Source: CAYNLK01 sp964398055 (GTDB taxonomy: Bacteria; Chloroflexota; Anaerolineae; 4572-78; J111). Taken from it: 64,000 nt of DNA. The DNA lies in the NCBI GenBank assembly GCA_964398055.1, contig CAYNLK010000005.1, positions 62,001 to 126,000 on the forward strand. The letters run 5' to 3'. Within the stretch, counting starts at the first letter, position 1. Every line of letters begins with the position of its first letter. Of the stretch, positions 33,962 through 42,113 are shown piece after piece. The notes under the pieces are model-generated. The model did no database searches. It was not told the origin of the DNA and was given only the letters and a program-made list of their open reading frames with translations. The position numbers and the translations under genes are program-made.

Positions 33962-33990
33962 AGTATAAACAACTACGAATATACTGTCAA
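33962..33990 (-). promoter_or_regulatory. sigma-70 promoter of the valS T-box transcript
   Basis: On the minus strand TTGACA (33990-33985) and TATACT (33967-33962) are separated by exactly 17 bp, placing the transcription start near 33955 at the beginning of the T-box leader. Confidence 0.88.
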
Positions 33991-34020
33991 GTGCCCTTCC
34001 GGAGAAATTTAGGCCGGCTA

Positions 34021-34626
34021 TTAACCCAGAAACCGTATCACCCAGATCATGGATTGGGCGCCAGCCCAGGCAAAGATGAGAGTTTTGATGGTTTTGCCTA
34101 ACCAGCAGGCCAGTAAAAATTTAAAGTAGCCGTATCTCAACATACCGGCTGCAATTCCGGCCAGGTCTATGATCGGATTGGGCACCACCGATAACACAAA
34201 GATGGTCAACATGCCGTGATTTTCCACCCAGCGCCGCATCCGTTTGTAAAGCTGTTTGTTTTCGACCATGGCTGAACCGGTATAGCCGGCCAAGTAGCCG
34301 GTCGACTCGCCCAGGGCCTCGCCAATGCCGGCCACCAAACCGACCAAGGGCCAACTGAGGATGGCGCCCATACTGAAAGTAACCGCCAGGCTGGGAATCG
34401 GTAGGGCGATGGAGGCATTGGCAATCAGGCTAATCAAAAAGACACCAGGATAACCATACTGTTGAAATTGCCTGATGTAGGGAGCAAAGATAAAGATCAG
34501 CAGAGTAACGCCGCCGGAGATCAATAAAAAAAGCAGCCCGCTGACGACCTGGCGGGTGCTAAAGCGACGTTTTTGGGGGGCAGTATCGGCCGTAAGCGGC
34601 TCGGCCGCGCGGGTTGACTCGGTCAA
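34021..34626 (-). CDS. VTT (DedA/SNARE-associated) domain membrane protein
   Basis: 201 residues starting at TTG 34626 (AAGGA upstream). ANASIALPIPSLAVTFSMGA, GEALGESTGYLAGYTGSAM and FVLSVVPNPIIDLAGIAAGMLRYGYFKFLLACWLGKTIKTLIFAW show the re-entrant VTT/DedA fold with its conserved Pro-Asn-Pro and Gly-rich motifs. The family flips or carries phospholipids across membranes. It differs from classical DedA by the shorter VPNPIID motif typical of the YqaA/TMEM-like branch. Single gene between valS and a C39-like peptidase gene. Confidence 0.85.
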   Translation of the reverse strand: MTESTRAAEPLTADTAPQKRRFSTRQVVSGLLFLLISGGVTLLIFIFAPYIRQFQQYGYPGVFLISLIANASIALPIPSLAVTFSMGAILSWPLVGLVAGIGEALGESTGYLAGYTGSAMVENKQLYKRMRRWVENHGMLTIFVLSVVPNPIIDLAGIAAGMLRYGYFKFLLACWLGKTIKTLIFAWAGAQSMIWVIRFLG

Positions 34627-34717
34627 GTTCCGCAGTTCCTTGCATAAAATTGATCATCATTTCTGGGTGGTTAGTGTACCATGAACCGCGGCGGAGTCAA
34701 CTCATTTGGCCGGTAAC

Positions 34718-35650
34718 TTAGGAGCGCTTCAAGATCAAAGCCCAATTTGACGCTGGCTCATTTTTCAGGTAAGTTCGCCAATTTTTGGCCGGCACGGTTA
34801 GATTAGGGTTGCGAGTCCAGGAACGGAGAAAATCTTCCAGCGGCACCTCATCCATGCCCAGGGTTGATCCGGCCAACTTGACCTTTCTGGACTTAAAGCC
34901 AATGCTTTCGACGAGCAGAAAATGACCGAACGAGCCATTATAATCCCCGGTTAATTGAAACTGCCCGCCGACGTACCTGGCCCGGACTAACACCAGCACC
35001 ACCCCGCCCTGCCGCAAATGTTTGAGGATGTCCGAGGTACGATACTCTTCGCTGGATTCAATTTTGAGCGGATTACCCACCTGATTATTGAGCGTAACCG
35101 CAGTATTGATCAACCCCCACTTGGTAATCCCCTCGGCATTGAAGCCGTTGTTGACGGCAATATTGCGCAGGTGGCCGTAGCTGACATCAACGCCCATCCC
35201 CTGCCAGGCCGCAAACAGCGACACCGGCCCACAGGCGTTGTTTGTACCTGGCGGGAAAAACGGTTCCGGGTAGTAGATTTGGTTGACGGTCGGCGCATTG
35301 ACCCGGTTATTGTTCCTGAGCAAGATTTTGGGGAGAGTAATCATTACCGGCGCCTGGGTGGGTCGCGGGGTAGGCGTAAAGCCCGGGGGAAAACCACCCG
35401 GCGCCAGAATGGGTGTAGGCACCGGAGTCGCCGGCCAGGTAGGGGTAGGCGAAGGCCGGGCGCCGGGTCCGGGCCAGGGGGTAGGCGTCACGATAGCCGC
35501 AGTTGGCGGCGCGCCCAGGCCAGCCAGCTCCGCTTTGGCCAAAGAGTCGGTGGCCGTGATAACATAAAAGAGACCGCCAACGATCAGTAAGTCAGCGATG
35601 ACAATGGCGACCAGGAGATATCGCCACTGCTGTGAGGTCAGGTTTGGCAA
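34718..35650 (-). CDS. membrane-anchored C39-like cysteine peptidase domain protein
   Basis: 310 residues, starting at TTG 35650 as no early ATG exists. One N-terminal membrane helix (YLLVAIVIADLLIVGGLFYV), a Pro/Thr stalk (about residues 45-105) and a C-terminal Peptidase_C39_2-like domain: NNACGPVSLFAAWQGMG with the catalytic Cys near residue 139, and FGHFLLVESIGF with the catalytic His near 241, followed by MDEVPLEDFLRSWTRNPN. It would act outside the membrane as a papain-like hydrolase or as a binding module. Substrate not known. No operon partner. Confidence 0.8.
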   Translation of the reverse strand: MPNLTSQQWRYLLVAIVIADLLIVGGLFYVITATDSLAKAELAGLGAPPTAAIVTPTPWPGPGARPSPTPTWPATPVPTPILAPGGFPPGFTPTPRPTQAPVMITLPKILLRNNNRVNAPTVNQIYYPEPFFPPGTNNACGPVSLFAAWQGMGVDVSYGHLRNIAVNNGFNAEGITKWGLINTAVTLNNQVGNPLKIESSEEYRTSDILKHLRQGGVVLVLVRARYVGGQFQLTGDYNGSFGHFLLVESIGFKSRKVKLAGSTLGMDEVPLEDFLRSWTRNPNLTVPAKNWRTYLKNEPASNWALILKRS

Positions 35651-35745
35651 TTTATCCGCTCGCTCAAGGACGACATAATCTTCTCAACTTTACCATAAGC
35701 TGGAAAGAGAGTCAATCTCTATCTTGGTAAGTTTTTCACCAATGG

Positions 35746-35774
35746 TTGTCAAAGAAAAACGGATATGATATACT
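35746..35774 (+). promoter_or_regulatory. promoter of the carbonic anhydrase gene
   Basis: TTGTCA (35746-35751) and TATACT (35769-35774) with a 17-bp spacer, 83 bp before the ATG at 35857. Confidence 0.75.
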
Positions 35775-35856
35775 CGCTTGATCCGAATTTCCGAATTTAG
35801 AACAGGATAATTCGCTTATCGGTCGCCCGCTCGGCGACGTCGAAAGAGCAGCCAAC

Positions 35857-36456
35857 ATGTCTGATCAGGTAGCAAATTCAGTAACCCCGGCTGACGCTCT
35901 GGCCCAATTGCTGGCCGGCAATAAGCGTTACGTCACCGGACAGGCTCGGCATCCCCGCCAAGACGCCGCCCGCCGCGCTGAAGTAAGCGATGGTCAAAAT
36001 CCCTTTGCCATCATTCTGGGCTGTTCCGACTCCCGCGTCCCCCCGGAACTGATTTTTGATCAAGGGCTTGGCGATCTGTTTGTCGTTCGCGTGGCCGGCA
36101 ACATTGCCAATGACGCGGTGTTGGGCAGCATCGAATATGCCGCCGAACACCTGCACGTCCCGCTGTTGGTCGTATTGGGCCACTCCAAATGTGGCGCCAT
36201 CACTGCGACTGCGGCCGGCGGTAAGTTTGAAGGCCATTTAGTCAGCCTGGCCAAAGCCATCCAGCCGGCCGTGGAGCAAGCCAAAAGCCAAAGGGGTGAC
36301 CTGGTTAAGAATGCTATCCGCGAAAATACGCTCAGGGTAACCAACCAGCTTAGATCAGCCCAACCTATCCTGGCAAATTTGGTTCAAGCCGGAAAATTAA
36401 GAGTTGTCGCGGCTCATTATGAGCTGGACAGTGGTCAGGTGGAACTGCTAGAGTAA
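35857..36456 (+). CDS. beta-class carbonic anhydrase
   Basis: 199 residues. LGCSDSRVPPELIFDQGLGDLFVVRVAGN contains the zinc and proton-shuttle residues C56, D58, R60; VLGHSKCGAITA supplies H109 and C112, completing the CHC zinc site. The enzyme interconverts CO2 and bicarbonate in the cytosol (no signal peptide). Its own sigma-70 promoter precedes it and the flanking genes run the other way, so it is monocistronic. The length is usual for the family. Confidence 0.95.
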   Translation: MSDQVANSVTPADALAQLLAGNKRYVTGQARHPRQDAARRAEVSDGQNPFAIILGCSDSRVPPELIFDQGLGDLFVVRVAGNIANDAVLGSIEYAAEHLHVPLLVVLGHSKCGAITATAAGGKFEGHLVSLAKAIQPAVEQAKSQRGDLVKNAIRENTLRVTNQLRSAQPILANLVQAGKLRVVAAHYELDSGQVELLE

Positions 36457-36501
36457 CCCCATCGCCACTGATGATGTTTGAAAGATTGGGAGAAATGGGC
36501 G

Positions 36502-37482
36502 TTAATTTTGCCCTGCAGCGGCGCGGTTGAGGAGTTGGGCCAACAGCCCGGCATCCATGTTGCCCCCGGAGATAATCACCCCAACTTTGACCCCGGGCGG
36601 GCCGACCCGTCGCTGCAGCACGGCCGCGGGCGCGACTGCGCCGGTCGGTTCGGCCAGAATTTTCAGGCGAAACAATAGAAAGGTGAGGGCGTCGATGACC
36701 TCGGCCTCACTCACCAGCACAATATCTTCGACGTGCGCTCGAATGACCGGCCAGGTCAATTCGCCGGGCTGTTGGGTGCGCATGCCATCAGCGATGGTGT
36801 CGGGTGGCGGAATCTTGACTCGTTCATTGCGCTGAAACGACTGCCACCAATCATTGGAACGTTCCGTTTCAACCCCAAAAATGCGGATGTTGGGGCGCAA
36901 CGCCCTGGCCGCCGTGGCGCAGCCACTCAACAAGCCACCCCCACCGATCGGCGCCACCAACACATCCAAGTCCGGCGCCTCTTCCAAAAGCTCCAGCGCA
37001 GCCGTGCCCTGGCCGGCCATAATGTGGGGGTGATCGTACGGGTGGACAAAGATCAATCCCCGTTCCCGGGCCAGTTGGGCCGACACGTCGGCCCGTTCCA
37101 TCACCTGGCGATCGTACAGCACCACCTCAGCCCCGTAGCCGCGGGTAGCCGCCAATTTGCTGGCCGGCGCATCGGTGGGCATCACAATGGTGGCCGCAAT
37201 CCCCAGCAACCTGGCCGCCAGGGCAATCCCCTGGGCGTGGTTGCCAGAGGAGTGGGTCACCACCCCGCGGGCTTTCTCCGCCTTGGTTAGACGCGCCAGG
37301 GCGTTGTAAGCCCCACGGAATTTAAAGGCGCCGATGCGTTGGAAATTCTCGCTCTTGAAGTAGACCTGGTAGCCGGTCAGCGCATCAACCGTGCGGGAGG
37401 TGATCACCGGGGTGCGATTAGCCACGCCTCTGATGCGCTCGGCGGCGGATTTGACATCGTCAAAGGAAATGGCTAACGGCAT
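36502..37482 (-). CDS. threonine/serine dehydratase family PLP enzyme
   Basis: 326 residues. IGAFKFRGAYNAL holds the PLP-binding lysine (K54), THSSGNHAQGIALAARLLG is the phosphate-side SSGNHAQG loop, and APIGGGGLLSGCATAARAL the glycine loop that grips PLP phosphate. The catabolic-type short form lacks the C-terminal ACT-like regulatory domain of biosynthetic IlvA. It should deaminate threonine or serine to the 2-oxoacid; serine racemase activity is also known in this fold. The GNAT gene lies 3 bp upstream on the same strand and is probably co-transcribed. Confidence 0.9.
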   Translation of the reverse strand: MPLAISFDDVKSAAERIRGVANRTPVITSRTVDALTGYQVYFKSENFQRIGAFKFRGAYNALARLTKAEKARGVVTHSSGNHAQGIALAARLLGIAATIVMPTDAPASKLAATRGYGAEVVLYDRQVMERADVSAQLARERGLIFVHPYDHPHIMAGQGTAALELLEEAPDLDVLVAPIGGGGLLSGCATAARALRPNIRIFGVETERSNDWWQSFQRNERVKIPPPDTIADGMRTQQPGELTWPVIRAHVEDIVLVSEAEVIDALTFLLFRLKILAEPTGAVAPAAVLQRRVGPPGVKVGVIISGGNMDAGLLAQLLNRAAAGQN

Positions 37483-37485
37483 GGT

Positions 37486-38160
37486 CTACCCTTTGCCGTT
37501 CTCGGAGAAAACATAGGCCGGGGTATAAGGCTGCCCCAACGGCAGTTTGGCTCCTTCCAAATTCTCGGCAATCGGGACTTTGTAGAACAGCATCGTCCGG
37601 CCGTAAACTTCAAATTCGTGGGCAACGTGCAAGCCTTTGAGTTCACTCACCATCCAGCGCATCGGACGATTGCGTTTCTCGATCATCAGATTGGCCGACT
37701 TCAACCCAATCAAATTAGCCCAGCCGAACATATGGCGGACCATTTCCGGGCCTAAGCCCTGGCGCAGATATTCCTTTTTCACGCCCAAAAAAATAGCGTC
37801 GCCTTCTCGCTCCGGGCTGCGGGTCAGGTCGGCATAGCGCCAGCCCTGCCTCACGTACGAGATGATGATCGGGTGGCGGACAATGGCCAGCGCCGCGGGC
37901 AGCGCCACTCGCCACAAATAGCGCCGCTTGAACTCGGTGAAGAAGCGATCGCTGGAGACCGCCATAACCGTTTGGGCCACCAGGCGGCCATCGTCAAACG
38001 CGCCGATGCCTTCACTCCACTGCGAGCGGGGCACGGCCCGGTACATCTCGATCAAAAAACGACGCCCCAGGAGCGTCAGCATGGTGCCGGGTTGTCCCTC
38101 AATGTGAATATCGGCTGCGGCTGCGGCGTCATCGGGTTGTAAATAACGAAATTCGATCAT
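37486..38160 (-). CDS. GNAT-family N-acetyltransferase
   Basis: 224 residues from ATG 38160 (GGAG upstream; TTG 38169 is an alternative). MIEFRYLQPDDAAAAADIHI is a usual GNAT opening, and FLGVKKEYLRQGLGPEMVRHMFGWA carries the acetyl-CoA pyrophosphate loop (RQGLG). The middle (FKRRYLWRVALPAALAIVRH) is a family-specific insertion that may form a hydrophobic lid. Substrate unknown. It is directly followed by the threonine dehydratase gene with a 3-bp gap. Confidence 0.8.
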   Translation of the reverse strand: MIEFRYLQPDDAAAAADIHIEGQPGTMLTLLGRRFLIEMYRAVPRSQWSEGIGAFDDGRLVAQTVMAVSSDRFFTEFKRRYLWRVALPAALAIVRHPIIISYVRQGWRYADLTRSPEREGDAIFLGVKKEYLRQGLGPEMVRHMFGWANLIGLKSANLMIEKRNRPMRWMVSELKGLHVAHEFEVYGRTMLFYKVPIAENLEGAKLPLGQPYTPAYVFSENGKG

Positions 38161-38308
38161 CTCAAGCAAACTCCAAGATTGGACACTTGCCGGAGTATAC
38201 TCTTACCCTGACTGAATGCGCAAGTGTGGCCGCAGAGATGCCGGAGACTCAAACGGGGCTAAGAGCTGAAGGATGTATGGCGAGCGTAGCCTGGTCGTAG
38301 AGCGGGCG

Positions 38309-38338
38309 TTGTGCGGATCGACCAAAAAAAGTTATACT
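38309..38338 (+). promoter_or_regulatory. promoter of candidate small RNA
   Basis: TTGTGC (38309-38314) and TATACT (38333-38338) at 18-bp spacing on the plus strand, within a region with no plus-strand gene. Confidence 0.55.
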
Positions 38339-38344
38339 AGAAGC

Positions 38345-38432
38345 CAAGAAAAGGGTTCGTGAGTAACCCAAAAGCAACCTCTTCTCCTCCTTTGCAAGGG
38401 ACCCGCTGACGGCACAGCGGGTCTTTTGTTTT
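38345..38432 (+). ncRNA. candidate small RNA of about 90 nt
   Basis: A promoter just upstream and a strong terminator (GACCCGCTG / CAGCGGGTC, then TTTTGTTTT, 38400-38432) delimit a short plus-strand transcript in an otherwise minus-strand neighbourhood. It holds a GGGTT/AACCC hairpin and an unpaired CTCTTCTCCTCCTTT stretch, complementary to Shine-Dalgarno sequences. On the minus strand the hairpin is followed by CCCTTGC, not U-rich, so it is not the terminator of the gene at 38453. No coding frame of note. Confidence 0.5.
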
Positions 38433-38452
38433 GGGCCAAATCGGCGACTTGA

Positions 38453-39490
38453 TTACTCAACTCCCAAATCGGTAACAGAAACATTGTCGATAACCGTTTT
38501 ACCGCCCTGCTCGGCCATAGGGTGAAAACCTTTGATGAAGATGGTCATACTTTCTCCGGTGGCCGTAACCGTCTCTTCCGTCGCCGTCCAGACGTCCTCG
38601 CCGCCCTCATCCCAGGCAAACCACTGTACCGTCTCGGCGTTCCAGACCGTACCGCCGGTCAGATCAACCCCAAGCGCCATCTGCACCGGCGACAAACTGC
38701 GGTCGTGCTTGGCAAAAGCGGTGATACTGTAGCGATGGCCCGGTCTGGTCGAGATGGTCCGCCAGACGCCGGAAGTGGCCTGGATGAAGTCAAAAGTGAT
38801 CTCCTGAGATTTGCGACCGGAGAAGACATTGGGTTGATAAAGGTTTTCATTCATGCAGGAGGAGCCATACGGCCCATCTTCCACAAAGGCTGTCCAGCCG
38901 GAAGCAACCGCAGCCCCCGGACAGGGTTCACCATAAGGATTGGGCCAGGGAATGAATTCGGTTTCAAAATCCCAGTCGCCGCCTTGCAGCGGCGGGTCCG
39001 GCGTAACCACCCGGCGGGTGGGGGCGGCCGTCGCGACGGCGGCGGTTAAGGCCAGGGTAGCCGTCACTTCGACCGCCGGTTCTATCAACGGCAGCGTGGC
39101 GAACGGAGTCGGCGACGGGCGCGGCGTCGGCGCGTTGGGGTTGGGAGTGTGAGTCGGGGCATCGAGCATCGGCAAAACCGCGGCCGGTTCGGCTTCGAGC
39201 AGCTCAGTCTCCGGGGTAACCCGGTTGGGGTCGAGCGTGGGCGTGGCGGTTTGAATCTCATACGCGGCCGGTCGTTGGGGCGGAATAGCTGTTGCCCCTC
39301 CTCCCAACGAACAAGCCAGGGACAACAGAGCTACAACCACCAGCCAAAGCCAGGGACGACGGGTGGCAAGTCGCAGGGTGCGGGTCGCAGGTTGCAGGGT
39401 ACAGGGTGCAGAAGGTGGTTCGTAGGATGTCGGCAGAAGATTTACCGCCTGACCGGCGGCCAATTTGTAACCGATAGTTTTAAGTTTCAT
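38453..39490 (-). CDS. lipoprotein with Thr/Pro stalk and carbohydrate-binding-like domain (paralog 1)
   Basis: 345 residues. The lipobox region PWLWLVVVALLSLACSLGGG is preceded by an unusually long N-terminus (about 45 residues) whose coding DNA contains a heptamer repeat (39362-39410; residues APCTLQPATRTLRLATRR), so the true start may be internal or the repeat may have been inserted into the signal peptide's N-region. After the Cys come a Thr/Pro-rich stalk and a C-terminal domain (PLQGGDWDFETEFIPWPNPY, GHRYSITAFAKHDRSLSPVQ, ETMTIFIKGFHP-like SMTIFIKGFHPMAEQGGKTV) resembling carbohydrate-binding jelly rolls. It is a paralog of the gene directly upstream (39496-40386). Confidence 0.75.
   Translation of the reverse strand: MKLKTIGYKLAAGQAVNLLPTSYEPPSAPCTLQPATRTLRLATRRPWLWLVVVALLSLACSLGGGATAIPPQRPAAYEIQTATPTLDPNRVTPETELLEAEPAAVLPMLDAPTHTPNPNAPTPRPSPTPFATLPLIEPAVEVTATLALTAAVATAAPTRRVVTPDPPLQGGDWDFETEFIPWPNPYGEPCPGAAVASGWTAFVEDGPYGSSCMNENLYQPNVFSGRKSQEITFDFIQATSGVWRTISTRPGHRYSITAFAKHDRSLSPVQMALGVDLTGGTVWNAETVQWFAWDEGGEDVWTATEETVTATGESMTIFIKGFHPMAEQGGKTVIDNVSVTDLGVE
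39362..39410. repeat. heptamer repeat in the 5' coding part of a lipoprotein gene
   Basis: Seven 7-bp units on the plus strand (ggtggca, agtcgca, gggtgcg, ggtcgca, ggttgca, gggtaca, gggtgca). They lie within the coding frame just before the signal-peptide hydrophobic core. The paralogous gene at 39496-40386 has no such tract. Confidence 0.75.
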
Positions 39491-39495
39491 CTATC

Positions 39496-40386
39496 TTACT
39501 CCGGCCCAAGATCGACAATCCGGATCGAGTCAAGGCGCAAGGCCCCACCGGGTTCCGGGTAGGGATGAGATCCTTTGATAAAAATGGTCATCGTTTCGGC
39601 TGCAGCCGTAGCTGTGGCTTCGGTGCGGCTCCAGGCATCGTCCAGGTCTTCCAACCAGGGAAACCACTGAACCGTATCGGCCTGCCAGTCGACGCCGCCG
39701 GTCGGATCTAGCCCCAGAGACACCTCCACCTTGGCCGGGCTGAACTCGCGGCGCATAAAGGCCTCAACGCTGTAACGATGGCCCGGAACAGTTGGCGCCG
39801 CTCTAAAAATACCAGCCTCGATGCCGACATAGGCAAAGGTAATCTCCTGGGCGCTTACACCAGAGTGGACGTTAGCCTGCCAGACCGTTTCATTGAAGCA
39901 AGCCGAGCCAAACTGGTCGCGGGTGGTGAAGGAGTTCCAGCCGTTGGCCAAACCCGAGCCTGGACAGACATCCCCATAGGGATTCTGCCAGACGGAAAAG
40001 CCCTCCTCAAAATCCCAAACGCCGCCTTGCAGCGGCTCGGCCGGGGGTGAGGTTGGGGTGGGGGTCGGCGGCGCCGTGGGGATCGGTGGGCTAACCGCTT
40101 CCGGGGCCGGCATCGGTGTTTCCGCCAATTGCGTCGCCAGAGTGGAGGTAATGGTGGAAGTGATGGTTGAAGTCAGCGCCGGGGTAGGGGTAACGTTCGG
40201 GTCAGGGGTGTAGGTTGGGGCGTCGGCCAGGAACATCACCGGCGTAACGGTGGGGGTAGACGTTTGAATTTCAAAAACCAGTTGGTCCAATGTTGGCGCC
40301 GGTTGCGGCGTTTGCCGCGCCAGGGCGCAGGCCAGGCTGGGCAGCAACAAAATAGCTACCCACCAGGGCAGGTCGATCTTAACCAT
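39496..40386 (-). CDS. lipoprotein with Thr/Pro stalk and carbohydrate-binding-like domain (paralog 2)
   Basis: 296 residues from ATG 40386 with AGGAG upstream; longer frames to 40575 have no ribosome site. MVKIDLPWWVAILLLPSLAC is a type II signal with lipobox SLAC. A Thr/Pro stalk with STITSTITST repeats follows, then the C-terminal domain PLQGGVWDFEEGFSVWQNPY, GHRYSVEAFMRREFSPAKVE, ETMTIFIKGSHPYPEPGGAL. This domain matches the next gene's almost motif for motif (GG-WDFE, NPYG--CPG, GHRYS, TMTIFIKG-HP), including two conserved Cys pairs, so the genes arose by tandem duplication. Surface glycan binding is a reasonable guess. Confidence 0.78.
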   Translation of the reverse strand: MVKIDLPWWVAILLLPSLACALARQTPQPAPTLDQLVFEIQTSTPTVTPVMFLADAPTYTPDPNVTPTPALTSTITSTITSTLATQLAETPMPAPEAVSPPIPTAPPTPTPTSPPAEPLQGGVWDFEEGFSVWQNPYGDVCPGSGLANGWNSFTTRDQFGSACFNETVWQANVHSGVSAQEITFAYVGIEAGIFRAAPTVPGHRYSVEAFMRREFSPAKVEVSLGLDPTGGVDWQADTVQWFPWLEDLDDAWSRTEATATAAAETMTIFIKGSHPYPEPGGALRLDSIRIVDLGPE

Positions 40387-40463
40387 TCGCGCTCTCCTAA
40401 AAAGTTCCCGCCCCAGATTATACCCAGGAGCAGCTAAATTGGCGAGAATTGCACTAAGATAAG

Positions 40464-40553
40464 GTGACCGGCGCTTCCAACTAATCCTGAATTGGATTTG
40501 TCGCCCAAGCACCCTAATTTTGGCTCGAAAATAGTGATGAAAGCGCCGGTCAC
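40464..40553. repeat. GTGACCGGCGCTT inverted repeat
   Basis: GTGACCGGCGCTT (40464-40476) and its exact complement AAGCGCCGGTCAC (40541-40553) flank 64 bp in the divergent gap between the lipoprotein and aminotransferase genes. The same GTGACCGGC core forms the hairpin at 54587-54626, so this is a dispersed family. Confidence 0.65.
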
Positions 40554-40652
40554 GTAAAAAATTGGACGGCCTCACGCAGAATGAGTCTGCCCGAATCTGG
40601 ACACGAGCAATGGTTCAGCGTAAAATGTGGCTGACCGCAGGAGGTACTGAAA

Positions 40653-42107
40653 ATGGAAAATCTGCTTGAATTCGAGGCCAGTCTGGCTGAAATGGCTGCG
40701 GAGTTGGCCGCATTTCGGCAAAGCTATCCTGCCTATACCCAAACCGGCCAGTTGGACGACTTGCGCGCCAGCGACTATGCCCGCCTGGATGCCCAGAGGC
40801 ACATCTATCTGGATTATACCGGCGGCGGGCTGTATGGCGACTCGCAACTGCGCCGGCATATGGAACTGCTGAGTAACGGCGTGTTCGGCAACCCGCACTC
40901 TAACAACCCGACTTCGCTGGCTATGACCCACCTGGTCGAGCAGGCTCGGGCCTACGTTTTGGACTTTTTTAATGCCTCGCCCACGGAGTATGTTGCTATT
41001 TTCACCCTCAACGCCAGCGGCGCGCTCAAGCTGGTCGGCGAGTCTTACCCCTTTGGGCCGGGAGGCCAATATTTACTGACCTTTGACAATCACAACTCGG
41101 TCAACGGTATCCGGGAGTTCGCTCGCGCCGCCGGCGCTATGGTCAACTACGCCCCGGTCGTCCCGCCCGATTTGCGGGTGGATGAGGCCAAACTGGCCGG
41201 CTACCTGGAGCAGGCCGAACCCACCGGCCACAACCTGTTTGCCTTTCCGGCCCAATCGAACTTCTCCGGCGTCCAGCACCCCCTGGAATGGATTGCCCAG
41301 GCCCAGGCCAAAGGCTGGGATGTTCTGCTCGACGCGGCCGCCTTTGCCCCCACCAATCGGCTGGATTTGAGCCGCTGGCAGCCCGACTTTGTGCCCCTTT
41401 CATTCTACAAAATCTTCGGCTACCCCACCGGCGTCGGTTGTCTGCTGGCGCGAAAAAAGGCTCTGGCCAAGTTGCACCGGCCCTGGTTTGCCGGCGGCAC
41501 CATTACCATCGCCTCGGTCCAGGCCCAGAATCACCATCTGGCTGAAGGCGCGGCCGCCTTTGAGGACGGTACGGTCAGTTATCTCAATCTGCCGGCGGTG
41601 GAGATTGGCTTGCGGCACATCGCCGCTATCGGGCTGGAGACCATCCACCAGCGGGTGATCAGCCTGACCGGTTGGCTGCTCGACCAGCTGCTGGCCCTGC
41701 GCCATCGCAACGGCGCGCCCCTGGTGCGGGTGTATGGCCCCACCGGCACGAATCATCGCGGCGGCACCATTGCCCTCAACTTTTATGATCCCCAGGGCCA
41801 CCTGATGGAGTACCGGCGGATCGAGGCGCTGGCCAACCGGCGCAACATCTCGCTGCGCACCGGCTGCTTCTGTAATCCCGGCGCCGGGGAGGTAGCCCAC
41901 GGTTTGACCAAAGAAGAAATGACCACTTGTTTCACCAACGACCACCGCATGTCGTTTAGCCAATTTCTAACCTGCCTGCACGATGTTGATGGCAAAAGCG
42001 CCGGGGCCATTCGCATCTCGGTCGGCCTGGTCTCAAATTTTGCGGATGTGTACCGCTTTGTAGAATTTGCCCGAACTTTTTTGGACAGGCCGGCCGACAC
42101 GATTTGA
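40653..42107 (+). CDS. class V aminotransferase, MOCOS/cysteine-desulfurase-like
   Basis: 484 residues. HIYLDYTGGGLYGDSQLRRH, GNPHSNNPTSLAMTHLVEQA and YVAIFTLNASGALKLVGESY match the N-terminal domain of molybdenum-cofactor sulfurases; VPLSFYKIFGYPTGVGCLLA holds the PLP lysine (about residue 253), and LRTGCFCNPGAGEVAH holds the cysteine(s) expected to carry persulfide. It lacks the MOSC domain of eukaryotic MOCOS. It probably abstracts sulfur from cysteine, target unknown. A PhnD-like gene follows 6 bp downstream and a small barrel-like gene 46 bp after that, so the three form an operon. Confidence 0.85.
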   Translation: MENLLEFEASLAEMAAELAAFRQSYPAYTQTGQLDDLRASDYARLDAQRHIYLDYTGGGLYGDSQLRRHMELLSNGVFGNPHSNNPTSLAMTHLVEQARAYVLDFFNASPTEYVAIFTLNASGALKLVGESYPFGPGGQYLLTFDNHNSVNGIREFARAAGAMVNYAPVVPPDLRVDEAKLAGYLEQAEPTGHNLFAFPAQSNFSGVQHPLEWIAQAQAKGWDVLLDAAAFAPTNRLDLSRWQPDFVPLSFYKIFGYPTGVGCLLARKKALAKLHRPWFAGGTITIASVQAQNHHLAEGAAAFEDGTVSYLNLPAVEIGLRHIAAIGLETIHQRVISLTGWLLDQLLALRHRNGAPLVRVYGPTGTNHRGGTIALNFYDPQGHLMEYRRIEALANRRNISLRTGCFCNPGAGEVAHGLTKEEMTTCFTNDHRMSFSQFLTCLHDVDGKSAGAIRISVGLVSNFADVYRFVEFARTFLDRPADTI

Positions 42108-42113
42108 GGAACA

